From Tetrahymena elliotti 4EA (lineage: Eukaryota > Ciliophora > Oligohymenophorea > Hymenostomatida > Tetrahymenidae): a DNA stretch of 64,000 nt. Each line of letters starts with the position of its first letter. The stretch's first letter is position 1. The stretch is taken from contig JH720329.1 of NCBI GenBank assembly GCA_000231825.2, positions 49,037-113,036 on the forward strand, given 5' to 3'. This document shows positions 26,190 through 39,452 of this stretch, one piece after another. The translations under genes were made by a program, and so were the position numbers. A model generated the notes under the pieces. That model was given only the letters and a program-made list of their open reading frames with translations, had not been told where the DNA came from and made no database searches.

Positions 26190-29100
26190 TTCAAAAATAA
26201 CTAAATAACTATTCACTAAACTTTCTTTAATTAAGATTTTTATATTTATTATATTTAATTACTTTCTGTTTAACTATCAAAAAAATATAAGCAAAAAAAT
26301 ACCAAAGAGTAATTCACTATTTTTAATAATTTTGTAGATATTTTAGTAAATATCGCCTTCTCCAACATAATTTAATCTAATTTTCATTTCATGATGTAGT
26401 ATTAGTAGTACATTCATATTAAAATATAGTTGCATACTGTTCATTTTAAACGTTTCTTGAATATTTAATTTTAGCATAAATTAATTATTTTTAAGTATTT
26501 ACATGCTTGGTGAGGCTCATAAAAAAATATTTAAAAATTTTGTTGAATTAAAATGATAATTTTTTAGAATAAAATCTTAATTTTTAAAGCCTTATCTATC
26601 GTAGTATCAAAAATATATTTTTAATTCATGAAAATCAAGGAATTTAATTATAAAAAAAATAAATTCATAAATATATTTTTTAATAAACTATTTATTTCCA
26701 ATTTATTTCCTGAAGTTAAATAGTTTTTCAATCTCAAAGAGACTCGAAAGTAAGAGATTGAGAAAATTAACCCTATTTTATTATAAATCAATCATCTTAC
26801 TCATTAATTTAAAGTCAATGTTTTTAGAGAAAAAAAAATATTCAGATAAAGATTTTCTAAGAACGAAAATTCTTTTTGGATGAAAATTAAATCTTTGAGA
26901 TCTAAACAAAATATTGTATTTAAAATACAAAAAAAAATGTTTTAATTGACAGTTTTAATAAGCTAATTTCTTTTTTTAATTGTTATCCAAAAAAAATTAT
27001 TAAGTGATGGACAAACCATTAAATTTGAACTTAAATTTTAAAATTTTTCAACATTGTCGATTAAGATTCACAAAACTGGTTTTCAAGTAAATGCCCTTAA
27101 ATTATTTTAAATGATGAAGAATTCAAGTGATTTTTTAGATTCTCATTTTAGAGATAGATAGGTCATCTAAAAAATATGATTAATTACTTTGATATTCAAT
27201 TCAATCTTCTTAAAATAATCTAGCAAACAAAACAAAATTAATAAGACAAGTTAAATTATAAAATACAGTACCCACATTTAAAAATATTCAAGAGTTTATG
27301 TATATAAAAAATAGACAAATATTACAGACATCAATCCTAATTTTTTTTTCTAAAGAATTAAGACTGTAAATCCTCATAATACCCATAAATATTTATCCAA
27401 AAAAATTTTTTTGGTAAAAAATTCTAAAATTTCAAAAGGTATCTTTATATTTTTAAATACTGGTAGTGTTTTTCTGATCACTTACAATGAGTATTTGTAT
27501 TATTAGATTAAAGTAATTGAAAAAAAATTCTTAATTATAGTATTAAATTTTTGTAATACATTATTTTAATTGTTATCTTTACAAAATTTAAAGTTTAAAA
27601 AGTTAAATTATTGAAAAAGAGTTTAATTTTACATTTAGTTAATTCATATATAATGAGTAAAATGTTTAATACACTACCAATAATAAATATATTTTTTATT
27701 TTTGTAAAACTGTAAATTATATAGATAAATGAGCTCTTTCAATAGATTTTCCTAAATATTTTCTTTGATATTTTTTGTTAATAAAATAGAAAAAAATAAA
27801 TGTTAACAATTTTATTAGATGAAAAATAGATTTTTTAAAAAAATTTTGAAATCAAATCTGTTGAGACAAATAAAATAATTTGATCATTTTCCTAAAAAGC
27901 TTCCTTTCTTGAGAATAAATTTACTAACGAGTAAGATAAGAATCTTTTCAAGTATTGCTAAAATTAGGTACTTTCTACAATAATATTCTGATATAAATAA
28001 TAGATAAAATTTACTTTAATAGTTAGGGAACCTTAAAAAGGTATTTTAAATGTTTTACCAAATACTATACAACAATATTTTTAAAGATTATTGATCAAAA
28101 AATAAAGGAATAATCAGATTAAATTATTGATAAACATTATGTTTTTTAGATTTTTCAATCATAAAATTCTGCAAATAAAATGTAAAGAGTTTTAATTAAA
28201 TATTATTAAATAAATAGGGATAGAAAATATATTTTCAAAAAATTAAATATTCTAAGGTTTAAAATGTAAAATATATTTTCTCAAAAAGTGTTGATTTATT
28301 TATTCATTTTTTTCTTAAGAATGATTATGAAAAGAGAAAAGTAAGAGGAAAATAAATATTTTTTAATTTTCACCTTTCATAATTTATAATGACTATTGGA
28401 TTTGCTTTGTAATTACTCTTTTTAAGATGTTGTTACCTCCAATTATTTTTGAGAATCTTTATCCCAAATTATATTTTATTTTTAATTTTTTATGATTCTT
28501 TTTAATATGACGAATTTCATTTCATAAATTTAAATTAATGCATTTTTAAGTTTTATAAATAAGTGGTTGATTGATTATCAATTTTTTATTTAGTTCATTG
28601 AGAATTTGAAATATTTTATTACACTAGAGAGTATTTCAAAATTATCAAATAAATTTCATTCTTGGTTCTATTAACTTTGAATTTCAAACATTTGAAGATT
28701 TTCAAGACTTTCTTTCTTTCTATTCATATGTTTACAAGTAATTTTTTCATTAACAAAGTTTACATTTTTAATAATGAATAAATTACTTAGTGGCTTTTCT
28801 ATGCATAGGTTAAATTTATAGATTTTAATTTCTTACTTTTACTTGAATATACAATGAAGATTCTATTTTAGATGTTTAATTATCAAAATTAATCAAAAGA
28901 AGAAGAACAAATTAAGTCAATAAAATATGTTACGCATCTTGCTTGACCTATGTTTTTAATTTTTAAATTATTGAAAATCTTTCAATAGAATATGGAAAGC
29001 TTAAAGTATTATATTTTGAATTATCGTAATTCATTTTTAAGGATAATTTTTTTCTTTGCTTGCAATGAAGCAATTTGTTTTTTTGATTACAATTTGCTTG

Positions 29101-29256
29101 GTTGATTTCTATTTCTCAAAAAACAATTTATGGTCAGTTTTTGATTAAGGAGAAAAACTAATCTTTATATCTTGAATTTGGTTGAGAAAGATAGTAATAA
29201 ATTAATAATAATTAAAAAAAAGATAATCTAAAAATTAAATAAAGATAAATAAATAA
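26190..29256. other. Three-kilobase gene-poor AT-rich region
   Basis: Read on both strands without finding a convincing gene, LRR segment, RNA gene or ordered repeat. Long A and T homopolymers dominate. The right end should contain the promoter of the strongly codon-biased gene at 29257. Confidence 0.45.
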
Positions 29257-29754
29257 ATGAAGGTCTTACTTACTTTAGCTGTTTTATTAGCTGTTGCTTC
29301 TTGCTAATTCTACTCAATGAACGTCGCTAATGAATGTTCTTAAAATGGTTGTGCTAGAAGTTTCTACAACTTCAACAACACCAACTACAACTACACCTGT
29401 CCCAGAGCTGGTCCTAGCTACGGTAGATTCAGATTAGTTAACTCTAGCTATGTTTTCGACTTCATCGCCTAAAATGTCACCAACAACATTGATGTTCAAG
29501 CTACCGTTCCCCTCATCTACAACTAAAACGCTTACTAAAATGGTCTCTAATATTACTACCCCTTGTAATAAAACCACACTTTTGCTATCTTGAACTGTAC
29601 CTTCCCTGTTACCAAAAACTACACCTCTCTTTGCTCTCAACATGCTTTAGTTGGTGGTAAGATTTACAACAACACTTTCTAAAACGCTTGTGCTTTCGGT
29701 TTGGATGCTCCCAGATTAGCTTTCTTATAAGAATCCTAAGAATCTGTTTTCTGA
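29257..29754 (+). CDS. Secreted cysteine-containing protein, family S member 1
   Basis: Single-exon frame of 165 codons. Residues 1-15 form a clear signal peptide (M-K-V-L-L-T-L-A-V-L-L-A-V-A-S). The mature part carries six cysteines after the one at the cleavage region, at least six N-x-S/T glycosylation sequons, and the family motifs N-E-C, G-C-A-R-S, Y-T-C-P, F-A-I-L-N-C-T, L-V-G-G-K-I-Y-N-N-T-F-Q and C-A-F-G-L-D-A-P-R. Codon use is strongly biased to GCT, ACC, AAC, TAC and TAA, unlike the neighbours, suggesting very high expression. Paralogs lie on the minus strand at 39453 and 54422, with a broken one at 42914. The protein is probably exported or surface-associated; function unknown and no named domain recognised. 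Confidence 0.9.
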
Positions 29755-31572
29755 AGATGACAAACAAGAACATCTTGAAAGAAATAATTTTATAAATATG
29801 TTTATTTGTATAACCAAAGTATATATTTATGCCAAAAATGTTATTAAAATTCTAAATCCCAAACCAGCTTTTTCTTTTAATTTTTACAAACAAAAAAAAC
29901 AAAAACAAAAAAATACTTAGTCTTAATTAATTTTTTAGGCCAAACAAATTAAAAAAATTCTTTAATTAAATTCACTCTCGTGCAATAAAGACAAACAAAC
30001 ACCTAAAGTAAAATCTATAAAAAGTTAAATTTAATTAAAGTAAACTTGAAATCAGGATAGAGAGCTATTGTCTTTCTTAATGAGATGCTAATTATTAAGA
30101 ATAAATAGTAACTACTTCAATTCTCTCTGAAGACATCTATTTATTTTTATAGAATCAGACTTATTTTTAGTTTTAATTTTTTTATTTTGAATCTAAAAAT
30201 ATTCTCTTTCTATAAACTATTTTTTTCATCCATTATTATTGTAAAAGCCTTTTTTCAAGAAACAATGTATTAAATGAAATATTTTTTAATTTCAAATGTT
30301 TAGATAGAAAAATTAAAAACTTTTATTTCCTTAAGTCATTATCAAATAATAGTTTAAAATATACAACAAGTATTTTGAAATAAAGTAAATAAAAAAATAA
30401 TCTTTTATTTTTTTGTAACAATAAATCAACCAAACATTTATTCAAACAAATAAATTAATCAGTTTATCTTAAGTAAAATAGATTAAGTACTGTTAATTAG
30501 TTAGTTCCTTTATAATTTAATTCATCCAAATATGAAAATACATTTTTACTAAAAAATTCCTTAATGACAAATAAATGGTATTTTTTAAAGACTGTTCAGT
30601 AAAAATTTATATATCAAAATAAAGCTAAATTTTAATTTCATAAACTCAAACTCCAAATCAGGCCATGATACTGTAATTTCTCTTCTTCTTGATAAAGATG
30701 ATGTTTTTAAAAATTTCGCTAAGTTATTCCTTTCTAAATCAATTAAATAAGATTCTTTCTTATTAATTAATATATCTGGGATTGTATATTCCCAGTTAAT
30801 TTTAACCATGACTTTTATTCACTTCATAAGTATGTTGTTGTTAAGAAGGTTAACTATCAAATCAGTTTACTTGAACCCAAGAAAATTTTCTTACAACAAG
30901 ATTAGCAAAAATATATTTTTTGAATCTACAAATCTTAATTTATCATAAATTTATAATATATTTATGTAAAATCCAAGCATAATTTTATTTAAATTTATAT
31001 ATGCTTCGTTAACTTTTTTTTGTAAATATTACACAAATAAACAGATGTTGACTCATATTAATTTTTTAGTTAATTTATTAACTTTTATATCAATAAGAAT
31101 TAAGAAATTTGAAAATATTTTCTACCTATTTTACTTTTACTAATAAAAGTGATAGAAATTAATTTTAAAGTGGAAACTTTTCTTAAAAATATCTAATTCT
31201 TTTAATAACAATAAAAATGTTTCACCACTTTAAAACCAACTGGCCTAATATTTTGTTAAAATTAATATTTAATGTATTCATAAAATTTGACACTGTACCT
31301 TGTTTTTGGAATCTCTTATTATATTTTTTTTTATAGATGTAAAGAAATACTATTAATCAAATTAAACTATAAAAAATAACATCAATTTTAGTTTTATTTT
31401 TGAAGTGATTAACAAAGTAGACCTAACTAAATTATTAATTGATAGATAAATAAATAAATTAATGTAGACCCAAAATGGGATTCTAAGTCCTTTAAAGTAA
31501 ATTAACAAATAAGTTAGAATAAATGAAATATAAAATAAGTAACTTGATCCTCCAACAAAACCTTAAAGAGAA
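29755..31572. other. AT-rich region with one doubtful small ORF
   Basis: Apart from the candidate at 30522-30809 (listed separately) no coding frame, RNA or repeat is supported. The last few hundred bases should hold the promoter of the gene starting at 31573. Confidence 0.4.
30522..30809 (-). CDS. Possible small protein (95 codons)
   Basis: A minus-strand frame from ATG 30809 to TGA 30522. The first about 60 residues have a protein-like composition with mixed charge, three tryptophans-plus-proline motifs (N-W-E-Y, S-W-P-D) and an R-R-R-E stretch. The C-terminal third is Phe/Ile-rich and may be intron or untranslated sequence. No homology is recognised and there is no neighbour to support it. 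Confidence 0.3.
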
Positions 31573-34500
31573 ATGATGAAAAACTCTAAAGTTAATAAAA
31601 GTAAAAAATCTATTCAGTTCAAGGTTTAGGAACTCACAGCAAAAGATTCAGATTTTGGAGAACCTTTGGACAACATTATGAATGAAAAAATAGTTATTGA
31701 ATCACTTGATACATGGTCGTAAGAAAAAAGTAATAAATATAATATTTTTTAATTTATATTGAATGATTGATTTATCATTTATATTTACCTTTAACTAACT
31801 TAAAGAGGCTAATTGGATTAATTCAGATGCGAATTCGATGAAAAAGGAGGAATCAATTGAAGATATAATTAAGAACAATAATAAGTAAATAGAAAAAAAT
31901 AAATTCATCACTGCAAAAAATCCAGAAGACCCAGAGCTTTCTGAAAATATAATAAACTCAATTTTGAATGATAATGGTTAGTATTTATTGATTTTATGGT
32001 TTATTTCTACTTTTAAATATTTCTTAATTATTACTGAAGTTTAATCAGCTTATCAAGATAAGAACGACTCCATCTAAAAAAAGAAAAAGACTGGTTATCT
32101 CAAATACTTAAGCTAAGAATCAAATGATGAAAATGAAATTTAAAAGATTACTGAGTAAAATGAAGAATTAGAGCAGGAGGAATAAGCTGCAGAAACATGG
32201 ATTGATGAAGTAAAGGAAGATATATATAAAGTAAATTCCAATCTGACAAATCAAAGTGGTATTTCATCCTAAAAAAATCAAAGAGTTAAAAGTGAAGAAA
32301 CAAAAAATAAAAAGAATGTAAAAATTATAAAACAAAGCATTGAAGCTTTGAAGTTTGAGTTAAATAAAAAATTGATAAATAACGTCATCTATAACAAAAT
32401 GAGTAGAGGAATGAATCTACAGAAAAAAGTAGAAAATGATATTTTACTTCGAAACAAGAGATTAGATTCAAAAACTAGTGATTCTCTTAACTCATTTAAG
32501 ACTGTCAACAACATTATGAGAAAGTCTGATTTTGTAATAAATTATGACTGGCTGTACAAAAAGCTGATTGATAATAAGTATAATTTTATTGAAAAGGATT
32601 TAAATGATTCAAATAACATTATAGAAAATAGTTTGAGAAGAACCCTGAGCTAGACAAGGAAATTTAAGCTATGGAAAGGAATAAACTGAATTATTAATAT
32701 TTAAATGATTTATTTGTTGATAAATATTAAAAGATGAGCCAAGATTTAAAGCAGAAAAAGCTTTATGTTGGAGATCTGAGAATAAGCATCAATAATATGT
32801 TCTAAGAAATCAAATAGCTTTAACAACAATAAATAGCAGTAAAAAAAAAGTATGAAGAACTTGAAAACTAATAAATGATGTTAAGAAATGCAGTTATGAG
32901 CTCTATCTCTAGAAAAGGTTATTCATAAGGCCAGACTTACAGAGGCAATTACACTATTGACAAAAAATAATCTGTAAATTATTTAAATTACCATAAGCGC
33001 TTAAATTAAGGTTCCTGAACAAATAATTATTTTTTTTAATTTTGACATAAAATTTAATTAGGATGGGGCTCTAATTGGTATATTTATTAAAAACCAAATA
33101 AAATATTTTTTAAAGTATATTTCTAAAGAATAAAAATATGCATTGATGTAATTTGTCAGATATTTTTTTTTTCATAATCTTAATTTGTAAGAAATAATTA
33201 TTTTTAATTTTCTAATTTTTTACACCTTAATTTAAGCACCGAAGGTAGAGAATTATCTAATATATATTTTTTTAAAGAAATTGCAAGAAATGAAAGAAGT
33301 TGAAGAAATGGCTATCTTGAAAAACATCAAATAATTATAAAATGAAATAGATGATAGATATTTTAAAATTGAAGATATTGAAAAAAAAATAGTTTTTTAA
33401 AAAAAAGATAAATCACATTTAAAATATTAATTTAAAGTATTTTTGTTCAAACTGATTCAAACAGGGATTGCTTCGTAATATTTTTAAACAAACAAATCAA
33501 ATAAACATAATTCATTTATCTCATTGATTTACAAATTAAATTTTTTTACTAAATTGAAATAGATACAAAGGAAGCATATGTGAGCTCATTAAGCTTCTGA
33601 AGAAACTTAAAGTTGACATAATTCCTTAGGATATTCCTAGGTTTCTTGATGATGAAAGTAAAGATTTTATTTTTAAAAAGGCTAAGATTGAATTAGATTT
33701 GGAGGAAGTAGAAAAAGAGAAAATCCTTATAAAAGAAGAAATTTCGAGGGATAAAAGACTACAACATATAGATTTTAATTTGTTTTTAGATTAATTTAAA
33801 GAACGCAAGCAGCTAATGAAGGATAAGCTTGAATTCATAAAAAAGGAAAATGTAAAAGTGCTTAGACCAATAATTAAAATAATAGATGGGATATAAATGT
33901 AAAATGGTACTCATTGGGAACAAGTTTATGATGAGCAATAGATGGTTGAAAAATTTTAAGAAAGACAATCAATTAAATAAGTTCTTAACATTGAAGATAT
34001 AGACTTCTTGGATGTTTTACCTAAAATTTTAGAAAAATAGCAAAATTTAGAGTAACAAAAATATGACATAGAGTAATAAGAAATCAAAAGACTTTATTTA
34101 ATTTTCCTTTAAAAACTGTAATCTAGCACAGCAGACATAGAAACGAAATTTGAGAAATTTGAATTGACTTTCAAAGTTATATTTGGATTTAAGGAAGGAG
34201 AAGACATCTTTAAAAATTTTATTTCTTTGGTTCAAGAAAAAAATATAGGAAATCTAACAGAAGATTCTAGTTCTTCTTAGAGACTTAAGAAGGCAAATGC
34301 TAATATTATCCAAACATTATAGCACAACAAAAATATAAGTTCATAGCCAACTCAATAAATTTTATCATATTTTACTACTCCCAATTAGGCAAATGGAAGT
34401 TCTTCTCGCAAAAAAATATTGACTCCCATATTAGCAGATATAGAAGGATCCTTCAATCCTAGAGACTCAAAAAGAAGCAAAAGTAGAAGCTCTTTCCATA

Positions 34501-34883
34501 ATAGCAATCTTCGTGTAGAAACAGATAGCATTATTGAGAACTTGACATCTAGATCCAATAAAAGCTAAAAAAACAGTTTTAGTTCCACTATGAGAAGCTC
34601 TACGAGCTCATCTTCATCACCTTTTCTCTTAAATTAAATGCAGATAGATAAAGCTAAAACATTACTACAAAAAGGGAATAATTCAAAATAATACGAATAA
34701 ACTCTCTATTAGGAAGTCAATTTTTGCTACTAGCCTATTTATAATTAAATGCCCTAATACTAAAATATGTTCAAAGAGAGTTCCTTTTTTAATTCTAACT
34801 CATCTTAGTTTTAATGTTACACTCCTCAGCAAAAGCAAACACATAAAAGAAATGCGACTTCAGATTTAAACTTTATTAAATGA
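31573..34883 (+). CDS. Large charged coiled-coil protein, six exons
   Basis: Proposed exons: 31573-31729, 31806-31976, 32040-32577, 32625-32973, 33278-33474 and 33563-34883, about 910 residues. Introns are 76, 63, 47, about 304 and 88 bases, all GT...AG, and phases agree at each junction. The 47-base intron (32578-32624) is supported by a clean frame change in the coding text. The protein is rich in Lys, Glu, Gln and Asn with long coiled-coil segments in its middle. The last third is Ser/Asn/Gln-rich low complexity ending in TGA 34881-34883. The junction between exons 4 and 5 is uncertain: reading on to 33014 with an 8-base exon CACCGAAG near 33237 also keeps phase. No known domain is recognised. 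Confidence 0.72.
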
Positions 34884-35639
34884 AGAAAACAATGCCAAGC
34901 GTTTACTTTAATAAAAAAGAAAATTTAATTAACAAAAATATAAATAGTCTTGATAAATCAAATAATTAAATGCTTTATGAGTCTTTTTGTGATTTTTTCA
35001 TCAAAAATTTACTAGAGCTATTATAAATTTATTTTAAATGAAAAGGATTTAAAAATTGTTTAATTTTGATTCAATTTGCTTTTAAAATGTTCAGACTATG
35101 GTAATTGTAAAATTGGTTTTAATTAAAATTCATTTTTAGTAAATTATTATGGATATTTAATCTTCTTTATCTAAACATGACGCATAACTAATATAAGAAC
35201 TATCTTCTCTTAATTTTTCATGTTATAAAATAAAACTTTATGTCTTAAAAATAAAAATAATTCTTTGATTATTCAAAAATTAATTGCTTATTCAGAGTTT
35301 TTTGTATTGACGAATTTGTTAAAAATTTACATTTTGATAAAATTAATCAAAAATATATTGAAGAAGGAAGATTGTTTTTAAAAAAATAAAATAAAAACTT
35401 TCTATTATGTATTAATGCATAAAACTCTTTTTCGGAATGAAGTTTTGATGCTAAAACTTTTGCAAAATAATAGTTATTAAAATTAATTTTTAACTTTGAT
35501 CATTTGATTGATTTTTAAAATAGATATTTCTAAGATAAAAAATAAATCAGAGTTTGTTCATCATTTTATTTCAATCATTATTTTAAGATGCGATAAAAAA
35601 TAATTAAATAAATTAATCTCTTTCTAATATAAGAAAATA
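34884..35639. other. AT-rich region downstream of the six-exon gene
   Basis: No coding frame or repeat of note. It leads into the tandem repeats starting about 35640. Confidence 0.45.
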
Positions 35640-36595
35640 TTTGCTCAGACTTAATTATAGCAAAATAAGTTCATCTCTCTTCATAAAATTCTCTCTAAAT
35701 TAAATTTAGTCTTTAAAAATTTTATATAACCTTGGTAAATTACATAAAAAAGCAAAAGAAAAAATATTTTAAAAATTTAAGACATATTTTAGATTTAAGA
35801 GCATTTCGTTTTCAAGTTTCTTAAATTTATTTTCCTGTTAGAATAAATTTATCAAAAAATTCTTTATTGCTAAAAAGCTTACTATTTGAGAAGATAAATA
35901 GACAAATAATATTGATTCTCTTACTTATCACCCAAAATTCAATTTTTTAAGATCAGAGAAATAATTTTGTGCTCTCTTCATTCAATTCTCTCAAAATTAA
36001 ATTTAATCTTTAAAAATTTGACTTAATATTAGTAAATTACTTAAAAAAGCAAATGAAATATTTTAAAAATTTGAGAAATATTTTAGACTTTAGAGCATTT
36101 AGATTTAAAGTTTCTGAAATTTTTTTTATCTTTTTCTCTTAGAATAAATTAAACAAAAGTTCTTTATTATTAAAAGGGTATAAATTAGCTTACTACTTTC
36201 AAAGAAGATAAAGAGACAAATAAAATTGATTCTCTTACTTATCAGCCAAAATTCAATTTTTTAAGATCAGAGAAATAATTTTGTGCTCTTTTCATTCAAT
36301 TCTCTCAAAATTAAATTTAATCTTTAAAAATTTGACATAATATTAGTAAATTACTTAAAAAATAAAATGAAATATTTTAAAAATTTAAGAAATATTTTAG
36401 ACTTTAGAGCATTTAGATTTAAAATTTCTGAAATTTTTTTTATCTTTTTCTCTTAGAATAAATTAAACAAAAGTTCTTTATTATTAAAAGGGTATAAATT
36501 AGCTTACTACTTTCAAAGAAGATAAAGAGACAAATAAAATTGATTCTAAATTATCAGCCAAAATTCAATTTTTTATGATCAGAGAAATAATTTTG
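35640..36595. repeat. Tandem repeats of about 312 bases upstream of the small secreted gene
   Basis: Three direct copies are recognisable. The landmark 'ttt(t)aagatcagagaaataattttgt' occurs near 35948, 36258 and 36570, and is preceded each time by 'gaagataaa.agacaaata..attgattct'. It is followed in two copies by 'gctct.ttcattcaattctctcaaaattaaattta'. The second and third copies are nearly identical; the first (from about 35640) is diverged. The same landmarks recur once more at about 37845-37935 upstream of the pseudogene copy, so the unit includes the promoter-proximal region of this gene family. Confidence 0.75.
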
Positions 36596-36710
36596 TCATG
36601 TTAGTATGAGGGGTAATATAAATCAAAATTGTATTTTAAAAACTAGAAAAAGAAATTAATCTAAGAAAAAAAATAAAAAAACTTGAGAAATATTTTAAGA
36701 AATACAAGAA

Positions 36711-37028
36711 ATGAAAATTGGTCTTTTGCTTTTTGTTTTGCTTTCAGCTTTTATTTCAATATTGGGAATAGCTGTCATTTCATCCTTTAAATCTACAGAA
36801 GAAACTCTGCAATTCGCAGAAGATTCTTGCATTAATCCTTTCATCTAATCTGAAGAAGATGATGGAATATTTCTACAAAATATATGCTAGCAAAGCATGA
36901 TTTTTACTGTCTTTTAAAAAAAAGAAAAGATCTTTACTACAAGATGCCTTAAATACCTTGAAGCTGAACTCATCAGTAATAAAGTTACTGGAGGTGCAAG
37001 TTTTGATGCAAGTAATACAAAATGTTGA
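36711..37028 (+). CDS. Small secreted or membrane-anchored cysteine protein (family T, intact copy)
   Basis: Frame of 105 codons ending in TGA. Residues about 4-26 form a strong hydrophobic signal sequence. The remainder is acidic with four cysteines (D-S-C, I-C-Q-Q, T-R-C-L and a C-terminal K-C). The last codon before TGA is Cys; the duplicate at 38053 has GGA in place of this TGA and continues for 14 more residues, so either copy could show the ancestral end. Function unknown. The ~312-base repeats immediately upstream are copies of its promoter region. Confidence 0.7.
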
Positions 37029-37829
37029 TTAAAAAATAAATATTTTATCAATAAATACTAAACCCTTTCTGTGAAGTGAAAGCCTGTATTAAAAATTTGT
37101 GAAATATTATAAAATTCTAAATCATTAACTTGAATATATTAATTCATTGAAATATTAATTAGTCTAATTTTTTTTTTGTTAATATTTTATATAATTTTTA
37201 GAAAATAGATAAAAATAATTTTTAACTTGTCAAATAATTGATGTGAAAGAAATAATAAAATTTATCAATTCTTAATTTTTCTCATTCTAATTGTTAACAA
37301 ATCAAATACAATAATTTGATTCTTAATGAATAGCTTTAAAATCTTTCATAATAATAAGTAAAGTATAAACTTTATCATACAATTTTACATAGTATTTAAT
37401 TGATTTGACTATTTTATTTTTCTCATTCTAGATAAGAAATTTACAATTAATTTTTTTTTAAAAATTTTTTAAAGTGATAATAAATTATTTTATAACTTTT
37501 AATTTATTTCATATCAGATATTTCAAACAAATAAAACACATTTAAAAGAAAAATTAATTTAACTTTTAAATGAAATATTTTTCTAATTTTGCTTAACAAA
37601 GTGCTTAAAAATGAAAATAATGATTGCATTTTAGAAAAATTTTTAAATACAAGTTTTTAATTGAATAAATATTTGTAAAAGAAAATAAAGGATTTATTGA
37701 ATTTAGAAATTCTTTTACTTAACTTAATCAATCTATTTTGAGAAATTCAAATTTAGATTTAATTAAAAACGTTGTAATAATATTATCAAAAAGAGTAAAT
37801 AAAAAGGATCATTCTCAAAATTAAGAAAA

Positions 37830-38720
37830 GACTTTATTACTGCTTTCAAAGGAAGATAAGGAGACAAATAAAATTTTTATTTTTACTTATCAGCAAAAAT
37901 TCATTTTTTCTGATAAGAGAAACAATTTTGTAATTTAAGTATGAGGGACAATATAAATCAAAATTGTATATGAAAAACTATAAAAAGAAATTAATCTAAA
38001 GAAAAAAGTAAAAAAAATTTTGAAATAATATAAGAAATATAAGATCTGAAAAATGATGATTGGCTTTTGATTTGTGTTTTGTCTTGTGTCCTTATTTCAA
38101 TTTTTGTGGTAGATGGTATTTTATCCTTTATATCATCAATAGAAGAATCTCTATAGTTCACTGAAGAAACTTGCTTTAAGTCTTTAAACCCCTAAATTGG
38201 TGAAGATGTTGGAATACTTGCTCTTAACAAATGCAAGCAAAGCATGATTTTTACTCTCATTTCAAACACAGAAGAAGTCTTTACTACAAGATGCCTTAGT
38301 TACCTTGAAACTGAATCAATTAGCATGATTCATACAACTGGAGCTGTAGTTTATTAGTTAAGAGAAAAAGAATGTGGATTAAAAAATATATATATCGATA
38401 ATACTAAACCGTTTTTGTGAAGTAAAAACCGATATAAAAATTTGAGATGTATTAAAATTCTACAACGTTACATCAAATTTAATATTACAATCCTTTAAAA
38501 CATTTAATCTTAGTCTAATTTTATTTATTTTATATGTTAATGTTTTATTTTATTTTATTTTTAGAAAATAGATAAAAAATTATTTTTAAATTGTTCATGA
38601 ATGAAAAAAAATAGCATAATTTTTATTAAAGAAAGTTGATGTGAAAGCAATAATAAAATTTATCAATTCTTATTTTTTTTCATTCTAATTATTAAGAAAT
38701 CAAATCAATTATTCATTTTT
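37830..38720. repeat. Segmental duplicate of 36510-37470
   Basis: Upstream sequence ('gaagataa.gagacaaataaaat', 'tatgagg..aatataaatcaaaattgtat'), the gene body, and downstream sequence ('aataataaaatttatcaattcttaattttt') all recur in the same order, so the pair arose by a direct duplication of roughly 0.9-1.3 kb. Confidence 0.75.
38053..38420 (+). pseudogene. Frame-broken duplicate of the small secreted cysteine protein
   Basis: The sequence aligns along its length with the gene at 36711. Near the start one base is missing relative to the intact copy, so the ATG at 38053 runs into TGA after five codons while the homologous frame lacks a nearby ATG. From about 38070 the downstream frame is open and keeps the four cysteine positions and the Q-S-M-I-F-T and F-T-T-R-C-L motifs, ending at TGA 38418-38420. 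A remote alternative start by splicing was not found. The break is described as seen; no repaired frame is proposed. Confidence 0.7.
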
Positions 38721-39452
38721 TCTTTAATTTTTTAAAATGCTTAAAAATAATTTTTAATAAATTAATGAATATAAAAAAATAACATATTTTTTATTCAACA
38801 TAATTAACATGAAAAAAATAATTTAGTTAATATTTAATCTTTCATAATAATAAGTAAATTAAACTGTTTATCCTACAATTTTACATAGCTTATTGATTAG
38901 CTTATTTATTTTTCTCATTCTAAATGTTAAGAAACCAAATTATTAATTTATTTTATCTTTTAATATTTTTCAGATGATAAAAATTATTTTCTAACTTCTA
39001 AGTTAGTTTTTATTTGAAAATTGAATAAACATTTGGAAAAAAATAAAAAATAAAAGATTGAATTGAAAAAGCCTTTTTCTAGACTAAATCAATCTATTTT
39101 AAGAAGTTCAAATTTAGATTTAATTAAAAACTTTCTAATAATATCATCAAAAAGAATAAATAAAAAGTGTGATTCTCAAAATTAATTAAAAAGTCAATTT
39201 TACAATTTTAGTAATGCATATTTTAATTATATTATCATTCTAAAGTTAGAGATGAGGTATATTTTTCAAATAGCTTGACAAATTTATTTTATAAAAATGA
39301 ATTTAGTTATTGAAAATATATGATTTGGAAAATAAGTAATTTCTAATGAATAATTTAAATTTTCAGACGAAATATTATTATAAATTTTGTACTTTTCATA
39401 GAGACATTTTTATAATACTTATATAATTATATTAGTTATTTTTCTAATAAAA

